Part shown: one piece after another, positions 9,057 to 17,621 of the stretch
Layout of the letters: each line of letters opens with the position of its first letter
How positions within the stretch are numbered: position 1 is the stretch's first letter
Source: an uncultured Dorea sp.
GTDB taxonomy: Bacteria; Bacillota; Clostridia; Lachnospirales; Lachnospiraceae
Length of the DNA stretch: 64,000 bases
Assembly: GCA_910579925.1 (NCBI GenBank)
Contig: CAJTVY010000002.1
Coordinates: forward strand, 62,001 to 126,000
Direction: 5' to 3'
The notes under the pieces: generated by a model
Told to the model about the DNA's origin: nothing
Databases searched by the model: none
The model's input: only the letters and a program-made list of their open reading frames with translations
Position numbers and translations under genes: made by a program

Positions 9057-9812
9057 TTACTCGCTTGTTCTGTTCATCATCTGATAATATTCTTCCAAAG
9101 AATGCTCTACCGCGTCAGACTTCGTAATCAGCAGTTCAACCCTGCGGTTCTTCGCCCGATTCTCGGGCGTGTCAAACGGGGCGACCGGCCGGAACTGCCC
9201 GTATCCCATCGGAACGATTTTATCCGGCGAGACTTCCGTACGCTGCTGGATAAACGCCGCAACCCTTGCCGCCCTCTCACAGGAAAGAACTCTGTCGTTC
9301 TCTGGATTATTAGGAATTACCGGATCTGCCTGGGCCGTATGTCCCAGCACCTGGATCTCCTTCACAGAATCCTTAACTCCCGAGAGAATCGAGGCAAACT
9401 GTGCCAGCACGTTCATTCCGTCCTGCTTGATCACGGAACTGTCCCCATCGAAAAATACATTATCCTGAAAAGTAATGAACGTGTAACCGTCTCCTTTAAA
9501 TAATTCAACTTCGCTGTTCATACTGGCATCGTCTACCGCCGCCTTCAGGCTCTCGTACAATTCGTCGAAAGCATCTGCCTCAACGGCTCCAACCATCTCT
9601 TCCACTCCATCGGGATTCGTCTCATCCGCAATCTGAGATACATCCACTGCATCCGGGTTGAAACTCTTAACAATCATAATCCATTTCGACTGATCCAGAG
9701 TAGACATGGAATATAATAGTACGAAAAAACATAACAACAGCGTAACCATGTCTCCATAGGTGTCCATCCAGTTGGAGCCGCCACCACCGCCGCCTTTCTT
9801 CCTTTTTTTCAT
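9057..9812 (-). CDS. motB: Stator protein MotB
   Basis: MotB, 251 residues, anchors the stator to peptidoglycan and forms the ion channel with MotA. After a basic, Gly-rich N terminus the single membrane helix contains the ion-carrying aspartate, D21 in WMDTYGDMVTLLLCFFVLLY. The C-terminal OmpA-like domain shows IQVLGHTAQADP and NDRVLSCERAARVAAFIQQ. It starts 16 nt after motA. The coupling ion (proton or sodium) cannot be decided from sequence alone. Confidence 0.95.
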   Translation of the reverse strand: MKKRKKGGGGGGSNWMDTYGDMVTLLLCFFVLLYSMSTLDQSKWIMIVKSFNPDAVDVSQIADETNPDGVEEMVGAVEADAFDELYESLKAAVDDASMNSEVELFKGDGYTFITFQDNVFFDGDSSVIKQDGMNVLAQFASILSGVKDSVKEIQVLGHTAQADPVIPNNPENDRVLSCERAARVAAFIQQRTEVSPDKIVPMGYGQFRPVAPFDTPENRAKNRRVELLITKSDAVEHSLEEYYQMMNRTSE

Positions 9813-9828
9813 AGCTTCCTCCCGTTAG

Positions 9829-10644
9829 TTATTCTGATGCCTTTTCCTTCTTCTTTGATACTGCATCCGGATCCAGAAGTTTCTGACGTTCCTTCTGAGA
9901 CACGAACGTTACCAGTTTCTCACGCAGGAACTTCGGATTATCCCCCGCCTGGATTGCCAGAATTCCCTCAATCATAATCTGCTTATATAATAATTCTTCT
10001 TCATTCCTCACTCTCAGTTTTCTTGCAATAGGTGAGAATATTAAGTGGGAAAGTATACATCCGTAAAATGTCGTGATCAGCGCAGTACCCATATCTGTAC
10101 CAAGACTGCCCGCTCCGCCTTCGTCCAGATTCATTCCCTTCAGCATGTTAACCAGTCCGACCAGCGTACCGATCATACCGAAAGCCGGAGCTTTCGCATC
10201 CAAGGTATCATAAATACCTATGAGATCCTCATGTCTGGCAGCCATCGCATCTACATCATTCTCCAGAAGGGTGCGTACTTCCTCTGGTTCTGTTGCATCT
10301 ACAATCAGCATAATGCCCTGCTTGAAGAACATATCGTCAATCTCGTTCGCTTTCTCTTCCAACGCCAGCAGACCGTTCTGCCTGGCAAGCTGGGCCATCT
10401 CTACAAGCGTGTCAACCAGTTCTCCTATATTATACTTCTTCCCTTGAAACAACATCTTTGTATGCTTGGGAAGCGTCAGCAACATACTGAACGGGTAACT
10501 CGCAATTCCTGCCGCAAGCGTTCCCCCTAATACAATCGCAATACTGGGAATATCCACAAAATTCCCAATTTTCGCCGGACCGATACCTACGACTATGATC
10601 AGTACCGCTCCGATAATCACACCTAAAACACTAGTGATATCCAC
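9829..10644 (-). CDS. motA: Stator protein MotA
   Basis: MotA, 271 residues, with four membrane helices and the large cytoplasmic loop that contacts FliG. Visible family segments are IPSIAIVLGGTLAAGIASYP, KAPAFGMIGTLVGLVNMLKG and TDMGTALITTFYGCILSHLI. The C-terminal tail is charged (DAVSKKKEKASE). It is followed 16 nt later by motB and preceded by flbD, a common clostridial arrangement. Confidence 0.95.
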   Translation of the reverse strand: MDITSVLGVIIGAVLIIVVGIGPAKIGNFVDIPSIAIVLGGTLAAGIASYPFSMLLTLPKHTKMLFQGKKYNIGELVDTLVEMAQLARQNGLLALEEKANEIDDMFFKQGIMLIVDATEPEEVRTLLENDVDAMAARHEDLIGIYDTLDAKAPAFGMIGTLVGLVNMLKGMNLDEGGAGSLGTDMGTALITTFYGCILSHLIFSPIARKLRVRNEEELLYKQIMIEGILAIQAGDNPKFLREKLVTFVSQKERQKLLDPDAVSKKKEKASE

Positions 10645-10687
10645 TTATCTTCACCGCCCTATTCCTTAATTACTTACACGATCTATC

Positions 10688-10876
10688 TCAACGGTAACAA
10701 TGTATCTTTCCATTGTACTCTATTGTTTTCTCGATTATCTCTTCCGCACCCTCTTTTACTATGTAAAACTTACCGTTAGTCATAAGAATCTTTGATTCTG
10801 GAATCAATTCCACAGACTCTATATGCGCACAATTCAATACAATCTTTGTGTTGTTCAATTTCGTCAGCATTATCAT
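10688..10876 (-). CDS. flbD: FlbD family small flagellar protein
   Basis: A 62-residue protein of the FlbD family, small proteins of unsettled role in clostridial flagellar operons. The family pattern is clear: LTKLNNTKIVLNCAHIESVE, PESKILMTNGKFYIVKE, then a short helix. The frame is open for 48 nt further upstream, but a GAGG ribosome binding site 9 nt before the ATG at 10876 supports this shorter start. It lies between flgE and motA, its usual place. Confidence 0.85.
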   Translation of the reverse strand: MIMLTKLNNTKIVLNCAHIESVELIPESKILMTNGKFYIVKEGAEEIIEKTIEYNGKIHCYR

Positions 10877-10941
10877 ATCATAGTTCCTCGTAAATTTCAA
10901 ATACATCACAAGATATGACGGCAATTCAGTAACACTTTAGC

Positions 10942-10972
10942 CTGCAACTGCGCAGCAAGTGCGCAGTTGCAG
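10942..10972 (-). promoter_or_regulatory. 13-bp stem-loop between flgE and flbD
   Basis: A perfect inverted repeat with arms CTGCAACTGCGCA and TGCGCAGTTGCAG and a 5-nt loop lies in the 124-nt gap after flgE. No T-run follows on either strand, so it is not a standard intrinsic terminator. It could stabilise the upstream flgE message or reduce read-through into flbD-motA-motB. Confidence 0.5.
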
Positions 10973-11048
10973 CCAATGAATTGCAACTCCATATCCCGAA
11001 ATATATCTACCTATTACAATTGTTACTATTTCTACTTTTCAACAGTTA

Positions 11049-12587
11049 CTAACGCTTCATATTAACAAGTTCTTGCAGCATTTCATCCGTTACGGTGATA
11101 ATCTTTGAATTTGCCTGGAAGCCTCTCTGGGTGGTAATCATATTAGAGAACTCATTAGCCAGGTCTACATTCGCCATCTCAAGATTTCCTCCAAGAATTC
11201 TTCCTACAGGTCCGCCGTTCGGCTTGATTGCTTCCACTCTTCCGCAGTTAGGTCCTACGGAATAGTAATAACCATTCTGTTTCTCAAGACCGTTAGGGTT
11301 CTCTACGGCAACCAGGGCAAGCTGACCGATCGGAATCGTACGTTTATCCTTGTCAGTTCCCATGATGGTTCCGTCTTCATTTATTCTCCAGCTCTGGATC
11401 TCATAACGCTGTCCGGTGTCCGGATCCAGAGGAATACGGATGGTTGATAATGTATCCGCATACTCCGCGGCTACTGAAGGGACGAGATCATTCCCCTGAT
11501 TATATGCTGACTCTTCCGTATTAATCGTTCCTCCGCCTTGATCTGCCGGTATTTTTACTTTACCGGTTCCTGTCAGGGCTTCTCTAAGCGGTACGATCAC
11601 ATCTTCAAATGTATCGCCCGCCTCCTTGGCCTCAATCGTAATCGTTGCACTGTTAAGGTATCTTCCGATTCGGTTTAAGCTGATATTTACCTTACTGAAA
11701 TCAATAAATTTATCTTCCAGCATAATCTCGCCTGTGGCCGGATCGGTCTGAATTTCACCATTAGCATCCTTCACAGGTCCCTTTCCCATCAGACCTGGGT
11801 TCAATTTAAACAACTCGCCTGTCCGGTCAGCCGGATCGGTCACTTCCGTATATGCTCCGTTTTCGTACTTATATAAAGTAACCGTTGTATCAGCTATATC
11901 ATCATCTGTTGCCGTAACATACTGATCCATCTTTCCCACTGCCGTAATCCAGTCGTTTACCGCATCTTCAAAATCATTCACTGATTTAACGCTGGTCTCC
12001 ACAGTGATACCTGCTATGGTGATTTTTGATCTTTCACCCGGCACTGTTGAAATCTGCAGATCTACCGGAAGATCTTTAATTGTGGATGAACTGGGTGTTT
12101 CCGGAACCTCCGGTGTTCCCGTTCCTTCAATAGGCGCATATCCATACACATAACTTCCCTGGTTATCTACCAGATATCCATTGTTATCCACACGGAAGAT
12201 TCCGACCCTTGACAGACTGAGTCCTGAAGACTCGATATTGTCAAAGGAACCGTTCACCATGTTACCCACAAGGAAAAATCCCGTTCCGTCAATCATACAG
12301 TCCATGTTATTGGAAGACGGCGCCGGCGCTCCTGTGTTAAACTCTGTGGAGATCGAAGACAACTGAGAACCATAACCTACCTGTGAAGCATTATGTCCGC
12401 CGGCAGCTCCCGCCAGCTGGCTTCCTCCTGTACTGTTAATAGAGTTCGTATACATTGCGTCCTGAAAGTTGTAACTGTAGGACTTAAAACTCCATGTATT
12501 AACGTTCGCTATATTATTACCGATAACGTCCAGTTTTGACTGATGTGACTTGAGTCCTGCGACTCCTGCAATCATTGATCTAACCAT
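11049..12587 (-). CDS. flgE: Flagellar hook protein FlgE
   Basis: FlgE, 512 residues, builds the hook. The N-terminal rod/hook motif is MIAGVAGLKSHQSKLDVIGN followed by NIANVNTWSFKS; the FlgE segment FNTGAPAPSSNNMDCMIDGT, then GFFLV, is near residue 95, and the C-terminal coiled motif is ANVDLANEFSNMITTQRGFQ followed by ANSKII. The central 150-420 region is the variable outer domain. It follows the TIGR02530-like gene and flgD, the hook-cap gene, in the usual order. Confidence 0.95.
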   Translation of the reverse strand: MVRSMIAGVAGLKSHQSKLDVIGNNIANVNTWSFKSYSYNFQDAMYTNSINSTGGSQLAGAAGGHNASQVGYGSQLSSISTEFNTGAPAPSSNNMDCMIDGTGFFLVGNMVNGSFDNIESSGLSLSRVGIFRVDNNGYLVDNQGSYVYGYAPIEGTGTPEVPETPSSSTIKDLPVDLQISTVPGERSKITIAGITVETSVKSVNDFEDAVNDWITAVGKMDQYVTATDDDIADTTVTLYKYENGAYTEVTDPADRTGELFKLNPGLMGKGPVKDANGEIQTDPATGEIMLEDKFIDFSKVNISLNRIGRYLNSATITIEAKEAGDTFEDVIVPLREALTGTGKVKIPADQGGGTINTEESAYNQGNDLVPSVAAEYADTLSTIRIPLDPDTGQRYEIQSWRINEDGTIMGTDKDKRTIPIGQLALVAVENPNGLEKQNGYYYSVGPNCGRVEAIKPNGGPVGRILGGNLEMANVDLANEFSNMITTQRGFQANSKIITVTDEMLQELVNMKR

Positions 12588-12679
12588 TTGCTATTCATCC
12601 TTTCCTTCATCATACTCTGCGCCGTCCTTATGTATCTGCAAGTCATACAGATACAAAAGCCTCCGTCAAATGGTCCGGC

Positions 12680-13087
12680 CTACATTAAGACTGCGCTGTC
12701 AATATTTGTAAAAATATTTTCCCTCATCTCTGTTCCCGACATTGTTGTCACCACGACATTGTGTGGAACGTTTACTATAAAAGCACCGCTCTCGCCGATG
12801 ATAACTACGTCTCTTGCACCTTTTTCCCTAGCCTTGGAAACTGCCTGGTTCAAGTCCTTAAGGAGACCGTCTGTCATCTCGATTCCCCGTTCCCGGACTC
12901 TCTGTACCGCATGTTTGGAAAATTGAACGGACTGAGCTTTATCGGCTTCTTTCTGCAAAACATCTGCGAACTGCACCTTCGTGCTTTTGCCCGCACCTGT
13001 GCCGGTGATGCCCTGTGCGGCAATCTGTGATGCTGCATGCTGCAGCTTAAGCGCTCCGGCATTCGTAATCTGGTTCATCTTCCCCAT
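12680..13087 (-). CDS. TIGR02530-like flagellar operon protein
   Basis: A 135-residue protein matching the small 'flagellar operon protein' family found between flgD and flgE in Firmicutes. The conserved parts are VQFSKHAVQRVRERGIEMTD (about residues 54-73) and the C-terminal ARDVVIIGESGAFIVNVPHN followed by TVVTTMSG-like residues. No biochemical role is established as far as I know; position suggests hook assembly. It starts 44 nt after flgD and is followed after 92 nt by flgE. Confidence 0.85.
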   Translation of the reverse strand: MGKMNQITNAGALKLQHAASQIAAQGITGTGAGKSTKVQFADVLQKEADKAQSVQFSKHAVQRVRERGIEMTDGLLKDLNQAVSKAREKGARDVVIIGESGAFIVNVPHNVVVTTMSGTEMRENIFTNIDSAVLM

Positions 13088-13131
13088 ATCTGCACCGCCT
13101 TTACCTCTGATCCCCGTGTAATCCCCTCAAA

Positions 13132-13728
13132 CTACTCTTTCTCTTCCTCACCCGTGGTATTATCAGTATCCGTCTTATCAGTATCTGTCTTGTCAGTATC
13201 CGTCTTATCGGGGTCTGTCTTATCGGTTCCTTCGGTCTTATCCTCGTCCTTAAGCTTCACTGGCACATCGCCGATACCCATTACCTGTGACAACTCGTAC
13301 TTCTTTCCATCAATATACACAGCCGTTGCTCCGGTCAGGTCTACGCCTGTCACGACCCCCTTCTTTGTTCCGGTAATATCTCCGTCATCATTAGTAATCG
13401 CAACTGTTACCTCTTTCCCAAGCAATCCTGTTGAATAAGTAGTCAGCGTCACCTGCGACAGATTATTGGATACCGTTGCAAACTTGGATACCGCATCCGT
13501 TACCTGCGTCATGGCGTTCATGGTCGCCATCTGTGTCATCTGGTTCATCATGTCGCTATTGCTCATAGGATTCATAGGATCCTGATACTGAAGCTGTGCT
13601 GCCATCAGTTTCCAGAAATCATCCATGGTCATATCCTTATTGGCCACGGCGTTTGTCTGTGATGCTTTTGTTGCGTCATATTGATATTGGGCTGCGTCAC
13701 TTTTTAATACATCTTCAATTCCTGCCAT
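13132..13728 (-). CDS. flgD: Hook-cap protein FlgD with repetitive C-terminal tail
   Basis: FlgD, 198 residues, caps the growing hook. The N-terminal family motif is MDDFWKLMAAQLQYQDPMNP followed by MSNSDMMNQM (about residues 35-65). A core beta domain follows (LLGKEVTVAITNDDGDITG). The last about 30 residues are a low-complexity acidic tail of TDKTD-type repeats encoded by 15-bp tandem repeats, not part of the usual family. It lies between fliK and the TIGR02530-like gene. Confidence 0.92.
   Translation of the reverse strand: MAGIEDVLKSDAAQYQYDATKASQTNAVANKDMTMDDFWKLMAAQLQYQDPMNPMSNSDMMNQMTQMATMNAMTQVTDAVSKFATVSNNLSQVTLTTYSTGLLGKEVTVAITNDDGDITGTKKGVVTGVDLTGATAVYIDGKKYELSQVMGIGDVPVKLKDEDKTEGTDKTDPDKTDTDKTDTDKTDTDNTTGEEEKE
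13161..13235 (-). repeat. 15-bp tandem repeats in the 3' end of flgD
   Basis: Four recognisable 15-bp units (TATCAGTATCCGTCT-like on the plus strand) plus one degenerate unit encode the TDKTD repeats of the FlgD tail. The unit is a multiple of three, so gain or loss of copies would change tail length without a frameshift. Confidence 0.8.
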
Positions 13729-13762
13729 ATTATCTTCTCCTTTCCATTACCTTGATATCACT

Positions 13763-15004
13763 CTAACCTGCCAGTCCCAGACGCAGCTTCTGCAGGAATT
13801 GTTCTGCATCCTCTCCGTCCTGATTGTGATTCTTCTCTTCCTTCTGCTGCTTTGCGTTCTGGTCCGCCTGCTCGTTCTCATCCCGTGTCTGATTCAGATA
13901 ATCCGTCTCCTGTTTATCCACAATAATCGTCGTCTCTCCGCCAAGATTACGCTCAATGATATTACCAATCTCCCGTACATTCTGGCTGAGCGCCTCCATA
14001 GCGCGCTTCTCGGAACAGATGATCGAAATCGTCGCCTGGTTTCCTTCATACAGGACCTTAACGGCAATCTTTCCAAGGTTTGCAGGTTCGATATGAATCT
14101 CAAACTCCTTTACACCCTCCACAAGCTTTGTAAGTAAGGTATCAGTCACCTTCTGCGGCAATTCTTCCGGCTGTTCCACATATACCCTTACAGCCGTCTT
14201 TGGCCCTTCCACCTCTGGTTTTGCTACATTCGCCGTATCCGGTCTTGCCGTTGCCGCTGCCGCCTGTTCCGCCGTAAAATTCTCTGACGCGCTTTCCGTC
14301 TTTTTCTCCGGCTGTACGGCCTTCACCGCGGTTTCTTTCCGGTCTGACGAAAAATCCTGTGGCTGCTGTTGTGTTTCAGGCGTATTGCGCATAGCTGCAA
14401 CCGGCATTGCCTCTGTCTCGCTTACATTCGCCGTATCCGGTACTGGTTCAGACTGCTTCACAATCTGATCCGGCTGCAGACTCTGAACTCTTCCGGTCTC
14501 TGGCATCTGCTGCGCCTCTACTTCTGTCTGCACCTGTGCCGCCGCTTCCTCTCCGCCTGTCATCTGTACGAGTTCTTCTGATCCGGTCTCTGTGAGTTCG
14601 ACGGGTAATTCTGGCGCGCTGCTCACCGTCTTCTCTTCTGCAGGCTGATCCGCCGTCACGAAACCGTAAGAGAATCTTTCGCATAACTGTGCCGCAATCA
14701 TAGATTCCGTCTGGCTGGTATCCGTCTTTGTACTGTCTGTCTCTGCGCCGTCCGCCTTGTCTGTCTTACCTTCGTCCTTTGATACCGCTTCCTGCTTTTT
14801 GTCGTCAGCCGCCTCAGTCTTATCCGGTCTGGTCTCCTGGTCTTTGTCCTGTGTATTCTGACTTTCCTGTGCATCCTCGTTCTTACTCTGAAGCATTTTC
14901 CGGAAATCATAATCACCTGACACATCTGCCGGCTGATTCGCCGATTTTGGCTTCCCCATTGTCTGAATCCCGATATCCATCGTTTTCATACTCAGTTTCT
15001 CCAT
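13763..15004 (-). CDS. fliK: Flagellar hook-length control protein FliK
   Basis: FliK, 413 residues, measures hook length and triggers the FlhB switch. Residues 1-280 are low complexity, rich in Gln, Glu, Thr, Lys and Ala, as is usual for the ruler part. The C-terminal hook-length domain (about 285-365) shows LPQKVTDTLLTKLVEGVKEF, IHIEPANLGKIAVKVLYEGN and ALSQNVREIGNIIERNLGG. A charged tail ends the protein. The start at 15004 has a GGAGGA ribosome binding site. It lies between fliJ and flgD. Confidence 0.9.
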   Translation of the reverse strand: MEKLSMKTMDIGIQTMGKPKSANQPADVSGDYDFRKMLQSKNEDAQESQNTQDKDQETRPDKTEAADDKKQEAVSKDEGKTDKADGAETDSTKTDTSQTESMIAAQLCERFSYGFVTADQPAEEKTVSSAPELPVELTETGSEELVQMTGGEEAAAQVQTEVEAQQMPETGRVQSLQPDQIVKQSEPVPDTANVSETEAMPVAAMRNTPETQQQPQDFSSDRKETAVKAVQPEKKTESASENFTAEQAAAATARPDTANVAKPEVEGPKTAVRVYVEQPEELPQKVTDTLLTKLVEGVKEFEIHIEPANLGKIAVKVLYEGNQATISIICSEKRAMEALSQNVREIGNIIERNLGGETTIIVDKQETDYLNQTRDENEQADQNAKQQKEEKNHNQDGEDAEQFLQKLRLGLAG

Positions 15005-15082
15005 GGGTCTCTTCCTCCTTTCCTATATATAATATGAAATCTATAGTAATCTGCCAGAGATGATATCTATCATCTTGCAGGA

Positions 15083-15535
15083 TTACCCCACAATCCTTGC
15101 CATCGCCCTCTTGGTAGCGACAAACTCTTCTATAAACTGCTCTTCTTCCTTCTGAACTTCCTTCTCATACTCCTTGAATTTCTTTTCTTTTAATTTATCA
15201 ATAGAGGAAGTCTCCTTTTTTGCTTCTACCACTTCATTGCGCTTGGCTTCTTCCTGTTCTTCAAGCTTTGCCAGTTCCTCATACTTCCTCTTGATCTTAA
15301 TCCCTAACGCATCAAGATAATTCTCATAGGTATGAATATCGCAGATCTTCATGCCATTCATCCGGTTATCTCTGAACTCCATCGCACACCGACGGTGTTC
15401 CTCTTCCATGGCCTCAATGGTTCGTTCACATTCTCTGACCTTCGAAAGAATCCTGGCGTGCTCCGCCTTCAGACCATCAAGCACCTGTTCCTTATAATTA
15501 AGTACCGTATCCAATGAAAAAAAGAACTTCTTCAC
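15083..15535 (-). CDS. fliJ: Flagellar export chaperone-like protein FliJ (GTG start)
   Basis: A 150-residue, highly charged and almost wholly alpha-helical coiled-coil protein, as expected for FliJ, the central stalk of the FliI ATPase that links it to FlhA. The start is GTG, overlapping the fliI stop codon (GTGA), with a GGAG ribosome binding site about 8 nt before. The N terminus FFFSLDTVLNYKEQVLDGLK is typical of FliJ. It lies between fliI and fliK. Confidence 0.9.
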   Translation of the reverse strand: MKKFFFSLDTVLNYKEQVLDGLKAEHARILSKVRECERTIEAMEEEHRRCAMEFRDNRMNGMKICDIHTYENYLDALGIKIKRKYEELAKLEEQEEAKRNEVVEAKKETSSIDKLKEKKFKEYEKEVQKEEEQFIEEFVATKRAMARIVG

Positions 15536-16833
15536 CGCAATATCTCCTTCATCGTTGCTAAGGACTCCTCCCCAGAGAAGCTTTCATTAATCTTCTGCAT
15601 CAGAAATGCATTCACCTTGTCAATCTTGGAAATAGCCCCGTCAAGTCTTGGGTTTGTTCCCGATTTATAAGCCCCGATCGAAATCAGGTCTTCATTCTTT
15701 GCATACACGCTTAAGATATCCCGCATCTTAGCCGCCGCCTCACGGTGCTCTTCCGGCACAATATTCGTCATCAGACGGGAAATACTTGCATTCACGTCAA
15801 TCGCCGGAAAATGATTTTCATTAGCCAGCTTTCTCGTAAGTACGATATGTCCGTCCAGAATACCCCGGACGGTATCGGCAATCGGTTCATTGGTGTCGTC
15901 GCCTTCTACCAGCACCGTATAAATACCGGTAATGGATCCCTTCTCGAACTTCCCGCTCCTTTCCAGAAGCTTAGGGAACTCCGCATAAATAGAAGGGGTA
16001 TAGCCTCTTGCAACCGGCGGCTCTCCGGTCGCAAGCCCGATCTCACGCTGCGCCATGGCAAAACGGGTAAGGGAATCCATCATCAGAAGAACATCCTTGC
16101 CCTGATCTTTAAAATACTCTGCAATCGTAGTTGCCACAAGAGGACATTTCATTCGCAGCATCGCCGGCTGGTCTGACGTCGCCACTACAAGGACGCTTCG
16201 TTTCATCCCTTCCGGGCCAAGATCTTTTTCTATAAATTCACGTACCTCACGGCCTCGCTCTCCTACGAGTGCGATCACATTGATATCAGCCTTTACATTT
16301 CTTGCGATCATTCCAAGCAGCGTGCTCTTCCCGACACCGCTGCCTGCAAAGATACCGATACGCTGTCCTTTGCCCACTGTGTTGAGCCCGTCGATCGCTT
16401 TCACCCCGAACTCCAGAGGATCTGTAATCGGCGGCCTGGACAGAGGATTAATATAAGTATTCTCTACATAGTAATAACGAGAAGAAGGAAGCGGTCCTAA
16501 ATCATCCATGGGATTTCCCGTGGCGTCTATGATCCTTCCTCTTAAAAACTCTCCTACCGGAATCTTAAGACGCTTCCGTGTATTTCGCACAAAACTGCCG
16601 GCTGCCACACCGTTCAGGTTCTCATATGCCATAAGCTGCATCTTATCTCCGCGGAATCCCACCACCTCTACCGGAATCTGCCTATGTTTCTCTTCATTGT
16701 AGATCATGGCAATATCCCCGATGCTGGCCCGGTTACCCGAAGACTCCATCGCCATCCCTATGACATTCTCTATCTTTCCTATGTAGCTGATTGTCTCTGC
16801 TTTCTGTATCAATTCCGGCAATTTTGAAAACAT
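15532..16833 (-). CDS. fliI: Flagellum-specific ATPase FliI
   Basis: FliI, 433 residues, is the export ATPase. The Walker A motif is GSGVGKST (residues 164-171), Walker B is near residue 250 (DVLLMMDSLTRFAMAQREIG), and the GERGREV motif is present, all as in type III secretion ATPases related to F1 beta. It follows fliH by 17 nt and overlaps fliJ by 4 nt, which keeps the ATPase, its stator-like regulator and its stalk together. Confidence 0.97.
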   Translation of the reverse strand: MFSKLPELIQKAETISYIGKIENVIGMAMESSGNRASIGDIAMIYNEEKHRQIPVEVVGFRGDKMQLMAYENLNGVAAGSFVRNTRKRLKIPVGEFLRGRIIDATGNPMDDLGPLPSSRYYYVENTYINPLSRPPITDPLEFGVKAIDGLNTVGKGQRIGIFAGSGVGKSTLLGMIARNVKADINVIALVGERGREVREFIEKDLGPEGMKRSVLVVATSDQPAMLRMKCPLVATTIAEYFKDQGKDVLLMMDSLTRFAMAQREIGLATGEPPVARGYTPSIYAEFPKLLERSGKFEKGSITGIYTVLVEGDDTNEPIADTVRGILDGHIVLTRKLANENHFPAIDVNASISRLMTNIVPEEHREAAAKMRDILSVYAKNEDLISIGAYKSGTNPRLDGAISKIDKVNAFLMQKINESFSGEESLATMKEILR

Positions 16834-16850
16834 GCTGTCTCTCTCCCTGG

Positions 16851-17621
16851 TTACACTCTGACATTGTTCAGAATGTCTTTGATGTTCTCCAACTGCGTTC
16901 CAACGCTTGCATCAATAATTTCATCCGGCAATTCTATAATGCAGGTGCCTTCTTCTCCGTTGTCCATGGTAATAATCTTGATATTCTCGGAAAGCCTGGA
17001 TAATTTATCCAGGAATTCCGTATCCACATCCATAGAAACACCCGTGTCACACTTGGTAATGTAAATCTTTGCCCACTGCTTCTTCGTAATCTTATCAGTT
17101 GCCGCAAGGATCATGCGCTTTACGATATCGCCGCTGGACTGCAGGCTGGTCTGAATCACCTTCTCCGCCACCGTAAGGGAAATCTTCTTCAGATCATCTA
17201 CATACTGTTCCAGCAGCTTCTCCTTCTCTACCGTAACACTCTGGAGCACCTCAGATATATTGCTTTTCAGTTCCCGGATCTCGGCATCCAGGAGTCTTCG
17301 CTGTTCGTCGTATGCCTCCCGAAAACCGTCCTCCTGTCCCTTCTGCTGACCTTCCCGATACCCCTGGTCGCGCAGATACTCTGCCTGCGACCGGGCATCA
17401 TTTATAATCTGTCTCGCCTGCGTCCTGGCCTCTTCCAGAATCTCTTCTACCGAAACCGAATCTTCTTCCTCTTCGTCTTCGCCCTCCGACTCTTCCTCTT
17501 CCTCCTTCGGCTCCTCGATAATCTTGAACCCTGCGAAGAAATCATAGGGCTTCACGTCCTGCTTCTTTTCCGGTTCTTTTACAATCCTAGGCAATGATTT
17601 CATCCTTTCCGCTCTTAACAA
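16851..17621 (-). CDS. fliH: Flagellar assembly protein FliH
   Basis: FliH, about 250 residues, binds FliI and holds it at the export gate. Visible are an acidic run (about residues 36-56, Glu/Asp rich), a long coiled coil with small-residue heptads (ARSQAEYLRDQGYREGQQKG) and the C-terminal V/A-type stator-like domain (VDDLKKISLTVAEKVIQTSL). The first in-frame start is TTG at 17621 with GGAGAAG upstream; an ATG at 17603 is an alternative start that removes six residues. Either start overlaps or nearly overlaps the end of fliG. Confidence 0.9.
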   Translation of the reverse strand: MLRAERMKSLPRIVKEPEKKQDVKPYDFFAGFKIIEEPKEEEEESEGEDEEEEDSVSVEEILEEARTQARQIINDARSQAEYLRDQGYREGQQKGQEDGFREAYDEQRRLLDAEIRELKSNISEVLQSVTVEKEKLLEQYVDDLKKISLTVAEKVIQTSLQSSGDIVKRMILAATDKITKKQWAKIYITKCDTGVSMDVDTEFLDKLSRLSENIKIITMDNGEEGTCIIELPDEIIDASVGTQLENIKDILNNVRV

